In this document: positions 1 through 7,664 of the stretch, in pieces
Layout of the letters: every line of letters starts with the position of its first letter
How positions within the stretch are numbered: position 1 is the first letter of the stretch
Assembly: GCA_023386045.1 (NCBI GenBank)
Contig: JAEWKK010000034.1
Span: 1 to 64,000 of the forward strand
Source of the DNA: Bacteroidota bacterium
GTDB taxonomy: Bacteria; Bacteroidota; Bacteroidia; Chitinophagales; Chitinophagaceae
Length of the DNA stretch: 64,000 nt
Reading direction: 5' to 3'
The notes under the pieces: generated by a model
Seen by the model: the letters and a program-made list of their open reading frames with translations, nothing else
Databases searched by the model: none
What the model was told of the DNA's origin: nothing
Program-made: the position numbers and the translations under genes

Positions 1-84
1 GTGGTGAGTGGTGAGTTATTGTGAGTGGTGAGTGGTGAGTGGTAAAGTGAGTAGTGAGTGGTGAGTGGTGAGTGGTGAGTATTC
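1..84. repeat. Degenerate 7-base tandem array (GTGAGTG family)
   Basis: About twelve consecutive 7-base units run from the window edge, mostly permutations of GTGAGTG, with variants such as GTTATTG and TAAAGTG. There is one phase slip near positions 15-22. The array probably continues beyond the left edge. No coding frame explains it. It resembles the heptanucleotide STRR-type repeats described in cyanobacteria; that comparison is mine. Confidence 0.75.
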
Positions 85-151
85 TTGATTGATGATGAGT
101 AAAAGGATGTCAGTTTTTCGATAACTCTCACATGTCATAAGTCATTCCCTT

Positions 152-277
152 GCAATAAGCTATATGCCAAATGCCTGGCCATGAACTATGACCCTTACCA
201 TAAGCCATTAGCTATTTGCAATATGCCATATGCAATGAACCATGAACCATGAACCATGAACTATGAACTATGAACAA
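152..277. repeat. Degenerate 7-base tandem array (ATGAACC/ATGCCAT family)
   Basis: Eighteen successive 7-base units keep one register from 152 to 277. Early units are diverged (GCAATAA, GCTATAT, GCCAAAT), middle units read TAAGCCA, TATGCCA and TATGCAA, and the last ones are nearly identical (TGAACCA three times, TGAACTA twice). The array ends 22 bases before the ychF start, so it occupies that gene's upstream region. Its sequence differs from the array at 1-84 although the period is the same. Confidence 0.75.
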
Positions 278-299
278 CCATGAACAATAAAATATAATT

Positions 300-1397
300 A
301 TGGCTTTACAAGCAGGAATCGTGGGCTTGCCCAATGTAGGAAAATCAACTTTATTTAATGCCGTTAGTAATAGCGCCAAGGCACAGGCCAGCAATTACCG
401 CTTCTGTACCATCGATCCAAATGTGGGTCTGGTAGATGTGCCTGACGAAAGACTGGATAAGCTGGCCGAACTGGTGCTGCCTAATCGCACTGTACCCACC
501 CAGATAGAGATCGTGGACATTGCCGGGCTGGTAAGAGGTGCCAGTAAGGGTGAAGGACTGGGAAATAAATTCCTGGCTAATATCCGTGAAGTGGATGCTA
601 TCATTCATGTGATCCGCTGCTTTGAAGATGAAAATATCCTCCGCGATGAAGGTGCCATCAACCCCATTGGCGACAAGGAGATCATTGATACGGAACTGCA
701 ATTGAAAGACCTGGACAGCGTTGAGAAAAAATTAAGCCGTACGGAAAAGATGGCCAAAACCGATCCGAAGGCCAAAGTTGAAATGGAGATCCTGCAACGC
801 TGTAAATCACACCTGGAGCAGGGCAAAAGCATTAGGGAACTGAATCTGTCAAAAGAAGAATTACCTGCCATTGCGGACCTGTTTCTCCTTACATCAAAAC
901 CTGTTTTGTATGTAGCCAACGTGGATGAAGCTTCCATGCATACAGGTAATCAATATTCAGACAGCCTGAAAGAAGCTGTAAAGAATGAAGATGCGCAGGT
1001 GATCATCATGAACAATAACCTGGAAGCGCAAATTGCTGAAATGGAAAATAAAGAAGACCAGCAGATGTTCATGGAAGAATATTCCATGAAGGAGCCGGCT
1101 TTGAACCGCTTGATCCAGTCGGCTTACAAATTATTAAGACTGCAAACTTATTTCACTGCAGGCGTTCAGGAAGTTCGTGCCTGGACCATTCATGAGGGAT
1201 GGAAAGCACCACAGGCAGCAAGCGTGATCCACACGGATTTTGAAAAAGGGTTTATCAAGGCTGAAGTTATTTCCTACGATGATTTTGTAAAATATGGCTC
1301 TGAAGCTGCAGCCAGGGATGCAGGCAGACTGCGAATTGAAGGAAAGGAATATGTGGTGAAGGATGGTGACGTGATGCATTTCCGGTTCAATGTATAA
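300..1397 (+). CDS. ychF: YchF/OLA1-family P-loop ATPase
   Basis: Ribosome-associated P-loop NTPase of the Obg/YchF family, 365 residues, normal full length. The Walker A loop GLPNVGKST is near residues 8-16, followed by the switch motif DIAGLVRGASKGEGLGNKF. The G4 position reads NVDE instead of NKxD, which is the family signature for preferring ATP over GTP. The C-terminal TGS-like domain contains FTAGVQEVRAWTI. The ATG at 300 gives the canonical N-terminus. The upstream region is the 7-base repeat array and I see no clear promoter. A terminator follows at 1420. Family members bind the 50S subunit and affect stress responses; the physiological role here is inferred. Confidence 0.97.
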   Translation: MALQAGIVGLPNVGKSTLFNAVSNSAKAQASNYRFCTIDPNVGLVDVPDERLDKLAELVLPNRTVPTQIEIVDIAGLVRGASKGEGLGNKFLANIREVDAIIHVIRCFEDENILRDEGAINPIGDKEIIDTELQLKDLDSVEKKLSRTEKMAKTDPKAKVEMEILQRCKSHLEQGKSIRELNLSKEELPAIADLFLLTSKPVLYVANVDEASMHTGNQYSDSLKEAVKNEDAQVIIMNNNLEAQIAEMENKEDQQMFMEEYSMKEPALNRLIQSAYKLLRLQTYFTAGVQEVRAWTIHEGWKAPQAASVIHTDFEKGFIKAEVISYDDFVKYGSEAAARDAGRLRIEGKEYVVKDGDVMHFRFNV

Positions 1398-1419
1398 TTG
1401 TAAATACTTACGATAATCT

Positions 1420-1447
1420 AAGAGTCCTTGGAGGACTCTTTTTTTAT
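1420..1447 (+). terminator. Rho-independent terminator after ychF
   Basis: A 9-base-pair stem (AAGAGTCCT/AGGACTCTT) with a 3-base loop is followed by a run of seven T, 22 bases after the ychF stop. Confidence 0.85.
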
Positions 1448-1490
1448 TCTTGCTGATGTGAAAAATTAATCTGCATTAAATAATTATTCA

Positions 1491-1522
1491 TTTGAATTTG
1501 TAAAAAATGGAATTTATTTTGG
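1491..1522 (+). promoter_or_regulatory. Candidate Bacteroidota promoter for the barrel gene
   Basis: TTTG at 1491-1494, a 20-base spacer, then TATTTTGG at 1515-1522, one mismatch from TAnnTTTG. The predicted start is about 25 bases upstream of the ATG at 1550. The region also follows the ychF terminator, which suits an independent transcript. Confidence 0.4.
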
Positions 1523-1549
1523 CCACCTAATCAAAATTTTACACTGCTC

Positions 1550-2188
1550 ATGAAAAAAGTTTTTCTTTCGTTTTTTGCTTTGTCTGCTATGTATGTAGCC
1601 TCTGCACAGATCTCCGTTGGTTTAAATACCAACTATACCATGTACAAACAGGAGTTCCAGAAAAACACACCTGGTGTGGGAATCAGGGTTTTATATGAAG
1701 TATCAGAAAAACAAAGCGCTGGTCTTTCTTTCACTTATGGAATGCCGATTAAGTACGCCAGTTCTACTACAATTATCCATTCTTCTACAGGAAATCTGGA
1801 AAATGTACCATCAGAGATCAAGTACAATTTTAAAACGATCAACCTGATGGGTAACTTTACCTTCATTGGTAATTCAGAAACCACAGGTAAATTCTATGGT
1901 TCATTTGGAGCCGGCCTGGTATTGGTAAGTTACAAGGAAGCCATCACTGGCAATTATGACAAAACCATTTACGAAGCTCCCGAACCATTCAAAGGAAGTG
2001 AGAACGGTTTTACGATCAATTTGGGTATTGGTGGAGAATATAAACTGGGTACCCCTTCCATTTTTGGTGAAGCTGGCATAGCTTTTCCTGCTAACAAGGT
2101 TGGTGATTCCTATGTTCAAAATTATATTCCAACCCATTTAACTATGAACCTCGGCATAAGATTACCACTCGGAGGCAGCGATTTTTAA
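1550..2188 (+). CDS. Outer-membrane beta-barrel protein
   Basis: A 212-residue protein with a signal peptide (MKKVFLSFFALSAMYVASAQ, cleavage after AQ). The mature part has alternating amphipathic strands, for example AGLSFTYGMPIKY, FYGSFGAGLVLVSY, GFTINLGIGGEY and a closing strand LTMNLGIRLPLGG. This is typical of small 8-10-stranded Bacteroidota barrels of the OmpW/PorT-like type. It is probably inserted in the outer membrane. It stands alone between two terminators with its own candidate promoter. No specific substrate or function can be assigned. Confidence 0.8.
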   Translation: MKKVFLSFFALSAMYVASAQISVGLNTNYTMYKQEFQKNTPGVGIRVLYEVSEKQSAGLSFTYGMPIKYASSTTIIHSSTGNLENVPSEIKYNFKTINLMGNFTFIGNSETTGKFYGSFGAGLVLVSYKEAITGNYDKTIYEAPEPFKGSENGFTINLGIGGEYKLGTPSIFGEAGIAFPANKVGDSYVQNYIPTHLTMNLGIRLPLGGSDF

Positions 2189-2203
2189 TCGTTCAACTGA
2201 TTA

Positions 2204-2235
2204 TAAAAAAAGAGCCTTCACGGCTCTTTTTTTAT
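2204..2235 (+). terminator. Terminator after the barrel gene
   Basis: Stem AGAGCC/GGCTCT, extended by flanking A and T tracts, with a 5-base loop and seven or more T. It begins 16 bases after the stop codon. Confidence 0.85.
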
Positions 2236-2260
2236 TGGGTATGATGATAACTCAATTAAA

Positions 2261-2291
2261 TAAAAAAACAGCCGTGTGGAAACACAGCTGT
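2261..2291 (-). terminator. Terminator for the ribD-yigZ transcript
   Basis: A 10-base-pair stem (ACAGCTGTGT/ACACGGCTGT on the minus strand, one G-U pair) with loop TTCC is followed on the minus strand by seven T. It lies about 155 bases beyond the yigZ stop. The intervening 2292-2446 holds no supported gene. Confidence 0.7.
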
Positions 2292-2446
2292 GAAACTTAC
2301 TGCTAATAATTGCTTGCTTAGGAAATTTTACAAGGCAAAAAAACAAAGGAACATTCAGATCGATAACTTAGAAATGAATGAATTGAATGATCGGGTGGAT
2401 GAAATGTTTCTACGAAACGATAGTTTTATACAAGACAAGGCAATGT

Positions 2447-3052
2447 TTATTTCGCCTTTGCTGCTTTCAATTCTACACCATGTAAGCCATGAAGCTTGTC
2501 CAGGCAGAGACCCAGGTTTTCTTTGGGAATCCCAATGACCATCCTGCAGAACAACTGCATTTCATTTTCGATGACCTGGCAACCAAATCGCTTGACCACC
2601 ATCATCACTTCATTAACAAGCGTATAATCAAATTGCAGCTCATACAAACCCAGTACAGGTTTTTGAACAACAGGTGCTAACTGAAGGGCAAAGGAGGCAG
2701 CTGTTTTATAAGCATTGATCAATCCGGGAACACCCAGTAAAGTGCCTCCGAAATATCGCACAACAATAACGGCTGTATTGGTAAGCATCTTGCTGTCTAT
2801 TTGTCCTAAAATTGGCTTTCCTGCAGTTCCGGAAGGTTCTCCATCATCACTAGAACGGAAGTTATTGCCATCCGTTCCAAGTCGGTAAGCAAAGCAATGA
2901 TGCACTGCTTTTGGATGTTCTTCTTTAAGCGCTTTCAAAAACTTTTTGAATTCATCCGCAGTTGATACCGGATAAGCATAGGCAAGGAATTTACTTCCCC
3001 TGTCCCTGAATTCTGCTGTGGAAGCTTTTTCAATTGTATAGTAATGATTCAT
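2447..3052 (-). CDS. YigZ/IMPACT family protein
   Basis: A UPF0029/IMPACT family protein of about 201 residues. The N-terminal half has the hallmark segment SKFLAYAYPV, then a His-rich stretch KAVHHCFAYRLG and DDGEPSGTAGKPIL, followed by VVVRYFGGTLLGVPGLINAY. These are the conserved signatures of the YigZ fold. The C-terminal half is the DUF1949-like ferredoxin domain. Bacterial members lack a firmly known activity; eukaryotic IMPACT regulates Gcn2. I prefer the ATG at 3052 (MNHYYTIEK); a GTG at 3073 would overlap the ribD stop. It is probably cotranscribed with ribD. Confidence 0.88.
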   Translation of the reverse strand: MNHYYTIEKASTAEFRDRGSKFLAYAYPVSTADEFKKFLKALKEEHPKAVHHCFAYRLGTDGNNFRSSDDGEPSGTAGKPILGQIDSKMLTNTAVIVVRYFGGTLLGVPGLINAYKTAASFALQLAPVVQKPVLGLYELQFDYTLVNEVMMVVKRFGCQVIENEMQLFCRMVIGIPKENLGLCLDKLHGLHGVELKAAKAK

Positions 3053-3069
3053 TAGGGATTCCTGGTCTT

Positions 3070-4140
3070 TCACTGCTGGTGTTTATAATATGCAATATGA
3101 TCTGAAAAGATTTTTTCAGATCCTGTTAATTCATGTTCTGAAATCTGTGGCGCCGGTAACCCTTTACCAATATTTAATTGCAGGTTGGTGATCACCCTGG
3201 CTTCATCCCAAATTCCTTCATCAATAAAGGACTGGAGCATCCTGGCTCCTCCTTCCACCATTAATGATTGAACCTTCATTTGATAAAGTGCATTCATCAC
3301 CTGGTGCACAAGGGAAGCATCATTGCCAACCTGGTAATATTGCAAACCGGATTTTTCAAAATCATTCCAATTCTGTTCCGTTAATGTGTGTCTGTGAAGA
3401 TTAAACACAATAGTAGGCTGCTCTCCGCTTAGCAGGTTCAATGAATCGGGAAGACGCAAATCCAGGTCAATAACCAGGCGCAAAGGAGATTTACCAGGCC
3501 ATAATCTTGAGGTCAGCTTAGGATCATCGAGTAAAGCAGTTTGCGTTCCAACGAGAATGCCCATTGATTCTGTTCTCCAGCGATGAACAATCCTGTTAGT
3601 GTATTCATTGGTGATCATCAGGCGATTTTCACCTGTTCCCGCAATTTTACCATCTGCTGTCTGTGCCCATTTTAAAATAACATAGGGCCGATGGACTGTA
3701 TGATAAATGAAAAAAGCTTTATTGGCCTTGATACATTCTTCTTCCAACACTCCGGAGATCACCTCTATACCAGCCGCCTGCATTTTTTCTATACCCTTCC
3801 CATTCACCTCCATGAAAGGATCACGACAACCAACAACAACTTTCTGAATTTTATTTTGAATGATGAGATCTGCACAGGGAGGGGTTTTACCAAAATGTGC
3901 ACAGGGTTCAAGAGAAACATACAAAGTAGAATACGGGATCAGTGCTTTGTCTTCATCTTGCACAGAGGCCAGGCAATTTACTTCTGCATGGGGACCTCCA
4001 TATTTTTTGTGATAGCCTTCGCCAATAATCCTGTCCTGGTGCACGAGTACAGATCCCACCATGGGATTGGGAGCCACCTGTCCTTTTCCAAGCTGCGACA
4101 GCTCAATACATCGATGCATGAAACCCCTATGTTCATTCAT
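3070..4140 (-). CDS. ribD: Riboflavin biosynthesis deaminase/reductase RibD
   Basis: Bifunctional enzyme that deaminates and then reduces the pyrimidine intermediate of riboflavin synthesis. The N-terminal cytidine-deaminase-like half has HAEVNCL and the zinc motif PCAHFGKTPPCADLI. The C-terminal reductase half has ILKWAQTADGKIA, RTESMGILVGTQTALLDDP and VEGGARMLQSFIDEG. The length, about 356 residues, is standard. The start is the ATG at 4140 (MNEHRGFMHRCIELS); upstream codons begin with TTG. It is divergent from prmC, with only 44 bases between starts, and yigZ follows directly. Confidence 0.96.
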   Translation of the reverse strand: MNEHRGFMHRCIELSQLGKGQVAPNPMVGSVLVHQDRIIGEGYHKKYGGPHAEVNCLASVQDEDKALIPYSTLYVSLEPCAHFGKTPPCADLIIQNKIQKVVVGCRDPFMEVNGKGIEKMQAAGIEVISGVLEEECIKANKAFFIYHTVHRPYVILKWAQTADGKIAGTGENRLMITNEYTNRIVHRWRTESMGILVGTQTALLDDPKLTSRLWPGKSPLRLVIDLDLRLPDSLNLLSGEQPTIVFNLHRHTLTEQNWNDFEKSGLQYYQVGNDASLVHQVMNALYQMKVQSLMVEGGARMLQSFIDEGIWDEARVITNLQLNIGKGLPAPQISEHELTGSEKIFSDHIAYYKHQQ

Positions 4141-4184
4141 TGCAGACAAGCGTCAAAAATAAAGAAAGGTTTAAGTTTGCCCTT

Positions 4185-5102
4185 ATGAAAATATGGGAAG
4201 CTGAAAGACAGGTCAAAAATGCATTGTCTGAAATCTATGATGAAGGAGAAGCTGCCGGCATCGCTGACCTGGCCATTGAACACCTTACTTCCCACAATGT
4301 AAAACAAAGAATGCTTTATCGTGATGAAATGCTTTCATCGGTACAATTAGCAGAATTGGGAAAGATCATTGAAAGGTTGAAGCAGCATGAACCCATTCAA
4401 TACATCATGAACAAGGCCTGGTTTTACGGGATGGAACTTTATATAGACAGGGATGTATTGATACCAAGACCTGAAACAGAAGAACTGGTGGATTGGATCG
4501 TAAAAGATATGAAGATCCAACATCCTGATGTTTTTGAAATTCCCCAGGCGGAAGCAGACCTCACTTCAAAACTCAAGATACTTGATGTAGGCACTGGCAG
4601 CGGATGCATCGCCCTTGCACTTAAGAAAGCCATGCCCAGGGCTGAAGTCTGGGGATGTGATATCAGTGACCGCGCCTTGAATATCGCCAGGAGAAATGGA
4701 GCGCAACTGGATATCCGTGTCGATTTTCAATCAGTAGATTACCTGGACCCTGCACAACAAAAGCACCTTCCTTCTGTTGATGTCCTGGTGAGCAATCCAC
4801 CCTATGTTCCCTTGAAAGATAAAAATGAAATGCGTCCCAACGTGGTTCAGTATGAGCCTCACACCGCACTGTTTGTAAATAATGATGACCCGCTTTTATT
4901 TTACAGGGCCCTGGTCATGTTTGGAAAACATCGTTTACATGAAGATGCTGTGATCTATATGGAAATACATGAAGAACTGGGCGGCCAGGTAAAGACGCTA
5001 TTTGAAGAAGAAGGATATGCTGTGGAAATCAGGAAAGATATGCAGGGTAAGGAAAGAATGGTGCGGGCGGGCAGAATATCGAGCAATAGAACAAGGGGTT
5101 GA
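4185..5102 (+). CDS. prmC: Release factor glutamine methyltransferase PrmC
   Basis: N5-glutamine methyltransferase that modifies the GGQ motif of peptide release factors. The N-terminal helical domain is followed by the Rossmann SAM site ILDVGTGSGCIALALK and the substrate motif SNPPYVPL. The preceding IPRPETEELVDWIV is also characteristic. The ATG at 4185 (MKIWEAERQ) starts the usual N-terminal domain; the TTG at 4140 would add 15 unrelated residues. TAAGTTTG, a perfect -7 box, ends 5 bases before this ATG. The last nine residues, through RTRG, are encoded by the first copy of a 27-base repeat, so the natural C-terminus has probably been altered by repeat expansion. Confidence 0.96.
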   Translation: MKIWEAERQVKNALSEIYDEGEAAGIADLAIEHLTSHNVKQRMLYRDEMLSSVQLAELGKIIERLKQHEPIQYIMNKAWFYGMELYIDRDVLIPRPETEELVDWIVKDMKIQHPDVFEIPQAEADLTSKLKILDVGTGSGCIALALKKAMPRAEVWGCDISDRALNIARRNGAQLDIRVDFQSVDYLDPAQQKHLPSVDVLVSNPPYVPLKDKNEMRPNVVQYEPHTALFVNNDDPLLFYRALVMFGKHRLHEDAVIYMEIHEELGGQVKTLFEEEGYAVEIRKDMQGKERMVRAGRISSNRTRG

Positions 5103-5154
5103 ATATCGAATAATAGAACAAGGAGTTGAATATCGAATAATAGAACAAGGATAT
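5074..5154. repeat. Three tandem 27-base repeats across the prmC stop
   Basis: Three consecutive 27-base copies at 5074-5100, 5101-5127 and 5128-5154. The core is GAATATCGAATAATAGAACA. Copy 1 differs in two or three bases and encodes the end of PrmC. Each copy splits into related 9-base blocks (GAATATCGA, ATAATAGAA, CAAGGAGTT), which suggests an underlying period of nine. Confidence 0.9.
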
Positions 5155-5180
5155 AAGAATGAAGAAGGGAATGGTAAATT

Positions 5181-5342
5181 AATTTTCAGATAATCCGATC
5201 ACTTCTACATTCCCTGTTCATCTGTTCTTCTGTTCGACATTCCCTGAAGATTTTAGGGATGATGTAGCAATCAAAGATTTAATTTTCAGATAATCCGATC
5301 ACTTCGATATTCCCTGTTCATCTGTTCTTCTGTTCGACATTC
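5181..5342. repeat. 62-base direct repeat with a 100-base period
   Basis: Copies at 5181-5242 and 5281-5342 differ at only about three positions. Each contains TTCAGATAATCCGATCACTT and then CTGTTCTTCTGTTCGACATT. Read on the minus strand the second half gives GAATGTCGAACAGAAGAACA, which resembles the 27-base repeat at 5074. The two families are therefore inverted relative to each other and could form a long imperfect hairpin between convergent prmC and exbD. Confidence 0.9.
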
Positions 5343-5349
5343 TCCAGGC

Positions 5350-5748
5350 CTACTTCACCAGTGCCGCCACTTTCGCCCCGTTTCTTTTGGCAACACGCAT
5401 GATGCGAAAAACTTCACCATAATAAGCAGAGGTATCTGCATTGATCACGACTGATGGTGTATCCACTTTTTCCTTTGCCATCCTGATGGATTCTGTTAAC
5501 ATGGAATCAATCATGAATTCCTCGATTGCTGAAGAACCGATAAAAAAATTCTGGTCCTTGTCAATGGAAACTACTATGTCCTGCTTGGCTCTTGAATCTT
5601 TTGTTCCCTTGGGATTGTTAACCTTAACCAGGTTGGGATTGGCAAGAGTGGAAGTGATCAAAAAGAACAAAAGCAGGATGAACAGGATATCGTTCAACGG
5701 TCCCGTGTGAACTTCGGTATGCGCTTTTAATTTTCTTCTGATGTTCAT
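5350..5748 (-). CDS. exbD: ExbD/TolR-type biopolymer transport protein
   Basis: A 132-residue inner-membrane protein with one N-terminal transmembrane helix (DILFILLLFFLITSTLA) preceded by the conserved PLNDILF segment. The aspartate in this segment is the proton-carrying residue in the family. A periplasmic ExbD fold follows. It partners ExbB and a TonB protein to energise outer-membrane transport. It lies 26 bases downstream of exbB in the same operon. The gene ends next to the 62-base repeat, and I see no separate simple terminator. Confidence 0.93.
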   Translation of the reverse strand: MNIRRKLKAHTEVHTGPLNDILFILLLFFLITSTLANPNLVKVNNPKGTKDSRAKQDIVVSIDKDQNFFIGSSAIEEFMIDSMLTESIRMAKEKVDTPSVVINADTSAYYGEVFRIMRVAKRNGAKVAALVK

Positions 5749-5774
5749 GCTTTACAATTAATGGTTGGCAATCC

Positions 5775-6464
5775 TTATCTCGTTGGCTCCTGAAGTATGT
5801 CAAGGAACTCTGAACTGGCCGCTTCCATTTTATAAGCAGCTTTATCTACCTGGGTAGTTAAGTAATTATGAGCGATATAAGCCAGCAGACCAATGATCAA
5901 ACCTGCGGCTGATGTAATCACCTTGGTATAAATACCGTTTGCCATGGTCTGGATCGTGAAATCGCCACCTGTTGCCAGGCTGTAAAACAACTGGAACATA
6001 CCGATGATAGTTCCAAGAAATCCCAGCAGCGGTGCAATACCTGCTGACAATGACAATACAGAAAGATTTTTTTCAAGACTGTATAATTCCAGCTTGCCTA
6101 CATTCTCCATACTGCGTTCAATATTTTCTATCGGCTTGCCAATGCGTTGCACGCCCTTGTCAATAATGCGTGCCACCGGGTTGTTGGTGTTTTTTGCAAA
6201 ACTTCTTGCAGCGCTCACATTACCATTCATGATATGATCACGAATGATATTCATGAAATTATTATCAAGATTGGCAGCTTTTCTTACAGCTATTAATCTT
6301 TCAATAAAAACATAAATGGTAACAACAAATAAAAGCGCCAGCGGGATCATGATCCATCCCCCGAGTTGAAGCAATTCTATAAGGCTGATCTGGCCATCTT
6401 TATTGGAATCAGAAAGATTTACGGCCTTAGTTGCAGTATCTACAATTTGTAGCAGGTTGATCAT
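5775..6464 (-). CDS. exbB: MotA/TolQ/ExbB proton channel protein
   Basis: A 229-residue inner-membrane protein of the ExbB/TolQ family. The first transmembrane helix is WIMIPLALLFVVTIYVFIE. The cytoplasmic loop is followed by two helices, with the family signature LGFLGTIIGMFQLFY and then AAGLIIGLLAYIAHNYL. It forms the proton channel with ExbD, encoded immediately downstream. The extra N-terminal stretch (about 30 residues, DKDG-like, NLSDSNKDGQISLIELLQLG) resembles an EF-hand loop; I note this but do not claim calcium binding. Confidence 0.93.
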   Translation of the reverse strand: MINLLQIVDTATKAVNLSDSNKDGQISLIELLQLGGWIMIPLALLFVVTIYVFIERLIAVRKAANLDNNFMNIIRDHIMNGNVSAARSFAKNTNNPVARIIDKGVQRIGKPIENIERSMENVGKLELYSLEKNLSVLSLSAGIAPLLGFLGTIIGMFQLFYSLATGGDFTIQTMANGIYTKVITSAAGLIIGLLAYIAHNYLTTQVDKAAYKMEAASSEFLDILQEPTR

Positions 6465-6563
6465 ACAGATTTGTCTTTTACGCGGTAAATGTAAATGAAT
6501 TGTTCAATAACGAGAATGGCTGCCTGTTATTTTATCCCCAAACAACTTTAACAGGAACGGCCT

Positions 6564-6603
6564 CAAAAAAGTAGATGAGGCAGTAGTAATTTACTGCCTC
6601 ATC
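6564..6603 (-). terminator. Terminator after the SPFH gene
   Basis: A perfect 12-base-pair stem (GATGAGGCAGTA/TACTGCCTCATC, 6574-6603) with a 6-base loop. On the minus strand it is followed by CTAC and six T. It sits about 50 bases beyond the stop of the minus-strand gene at 6652. Confidence 0.8.
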
Positions 6604-6651
6604 TTGCTATGATATAAAAAAAATGATTCAGTAAGATGAGCCATTATCCTA

Positions 6652-7617
6652 TTATTCTTTTGCTCCGGCAGGCTTTAGCATCAATGCCTGGATTTGTCGC
6701 ATTGTATTTTCCATACCCTGAGAACTGCCATCAAGGAAAATTACATTGCCCTTACCGTATTCAGCAAAGTTCTTGATCGCTTCAGTCCACATACTGAATA
6801 ATATCACATTGGTATCCAGGTTGGCCTGCTTCATTTGTTCTGCAGCTTCAGTCATACCCCTGGCAACTTCCTGGCGGAAGAGTGCCACACCCTGTCCTCT
6901 CAATCTTGCTGCTTCTCTTTCTGCTTCCGCAGCGATTTTGATGGCGTTTCCTTCTGCTTCAGCGTTCTTGGTTTTTGTGATCAGTGTAGCCTGGCCTTCG
7001 TTTTCAGCAGCAGCTTTCAAATTATTCGAAGCCACTACCTTGCTCATGGAATCCAGGATGGCCTTGTCGAATGTGATATCATTGATCTGAAGGTCCATGA
7101 GATGATAACCCCATTCTTCCAGTGTATGATCGATTTCCACTTTTACATAATCGACAATCTCCTTACGTAGGCCCAGTACTTCGGCCTGTTTCCTGGTAGC
7201 AACAAAGGAACGGATATTGCCTTCGATGGTACGTACCAATGCCTGCATCAGGTCGCGGTCGCTGATAAATTTAAAAGCCACCTTCTTAATGGTTTCTTCA
7301 TTTGCATTCTGAACAGAGTAAAGAAGCATGCTCTTGAAATAAACATTGGCCTGGTCCTGCGTTACGGCCTGAAACTCCAGCTCTACCGAACGGTTCTGGA
7401 TCGATAATTTTTTATAAACCTGCTCGAGCACGGGGATCTTGATGTTCAATCCTGGACGAACGATGCGCTGGTATTTTCCAAACATGGTGATCACTCCAAT
7501 ATATCCCTGGTTAATGGTGAATAAACCGCTGAATACAATAAATAAAACCAGTATCAGCCACCAGTAGTGGGATATAAAGTTTATGATTGGATTGGTATCT
7601 GCCTGCAAAAAAAACAT
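6652..7617 (-). CDS. SPFH/band 7 (stomatin-like) membrane protein
   Basis: A 321-residue SPFH-domain protein. A single N-terminal transmembrane helix (WWLILVLFIVFSGLFTI) is followed by the SPFH core (GYIGVITMFGKYQRIVRPGLNIKIP). The helical coiled-coil region is rich in A/E (AEAEGNAIKIAAEAEREAARLRGQG). Family members form large oligomers in the inner membrane and organise lipid microdomains or proteases. No NfeD partner is adjacent. A terminator follows. The exact subfamily (paraslipin versus HflC/HflK-like) is not resolved. Confidence 0.92.
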   Translation of the reverse strand: MFFLQADTNPIINFISHYWWLILVLFIVFSGLFTINQGYIGVITMFGKYQRIVRPGLNIKIPVLEQVYKKLSIQNRSVELEFQAVTQDQANVYFKSMLLYSVQNANEETIKKVAFKFISDRDLMQALVRTIEGNIRSFVATRKQAEVLGLRKEIVDYVKVEIDHTLEEWGYHLMDLQINDITFDKAILDSMSKVVASNNLKAAAENEGQATLITKTKNAEAEGNAIKIAAEAEREAARLRGQGVALFRQEVARGMTEAAEQMKQANLDTNVILFSMWTEAIKNFAEYGKGNVIFLDGSSQGMENTMRQIQALMLKPAGAKE

Positions 7618-7664
7618 ATCAGTGAGTTTTTGGTTTTGATTAAAGATAGAGAAGATGAATCATT

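Noticed and set aside
1..300. CRISPR array
   Set aside because: The repeats are contiguous 7-base units without spacers, and no cas genes are present.
2290..2538. 82-codon plus-strand frame near the yigZ 3' end
   Set aside because: It starts with GTG inside a terminator hairpin and runs into the antisense of yigZ; no recognisable protein features.
5002..5193. 63-codon frame across the prmC end
   Set aside because: Its repeated EYRIIEQG pattern is merely the 27-base repeat read in another frame, and it overlaps prmC.
5074..5342. Mobile element ends or MITE
   Set aside because: There are no terminal inverted repeats with target duplications; the units are tandem or direct repeats with short periods.
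6370..6440. EF-hand calcium site at the ExbB N-terminus
   Set aside because: DSNKDGQISLIE fits the loop by eye, but one lone loop in this context is weak evidence.
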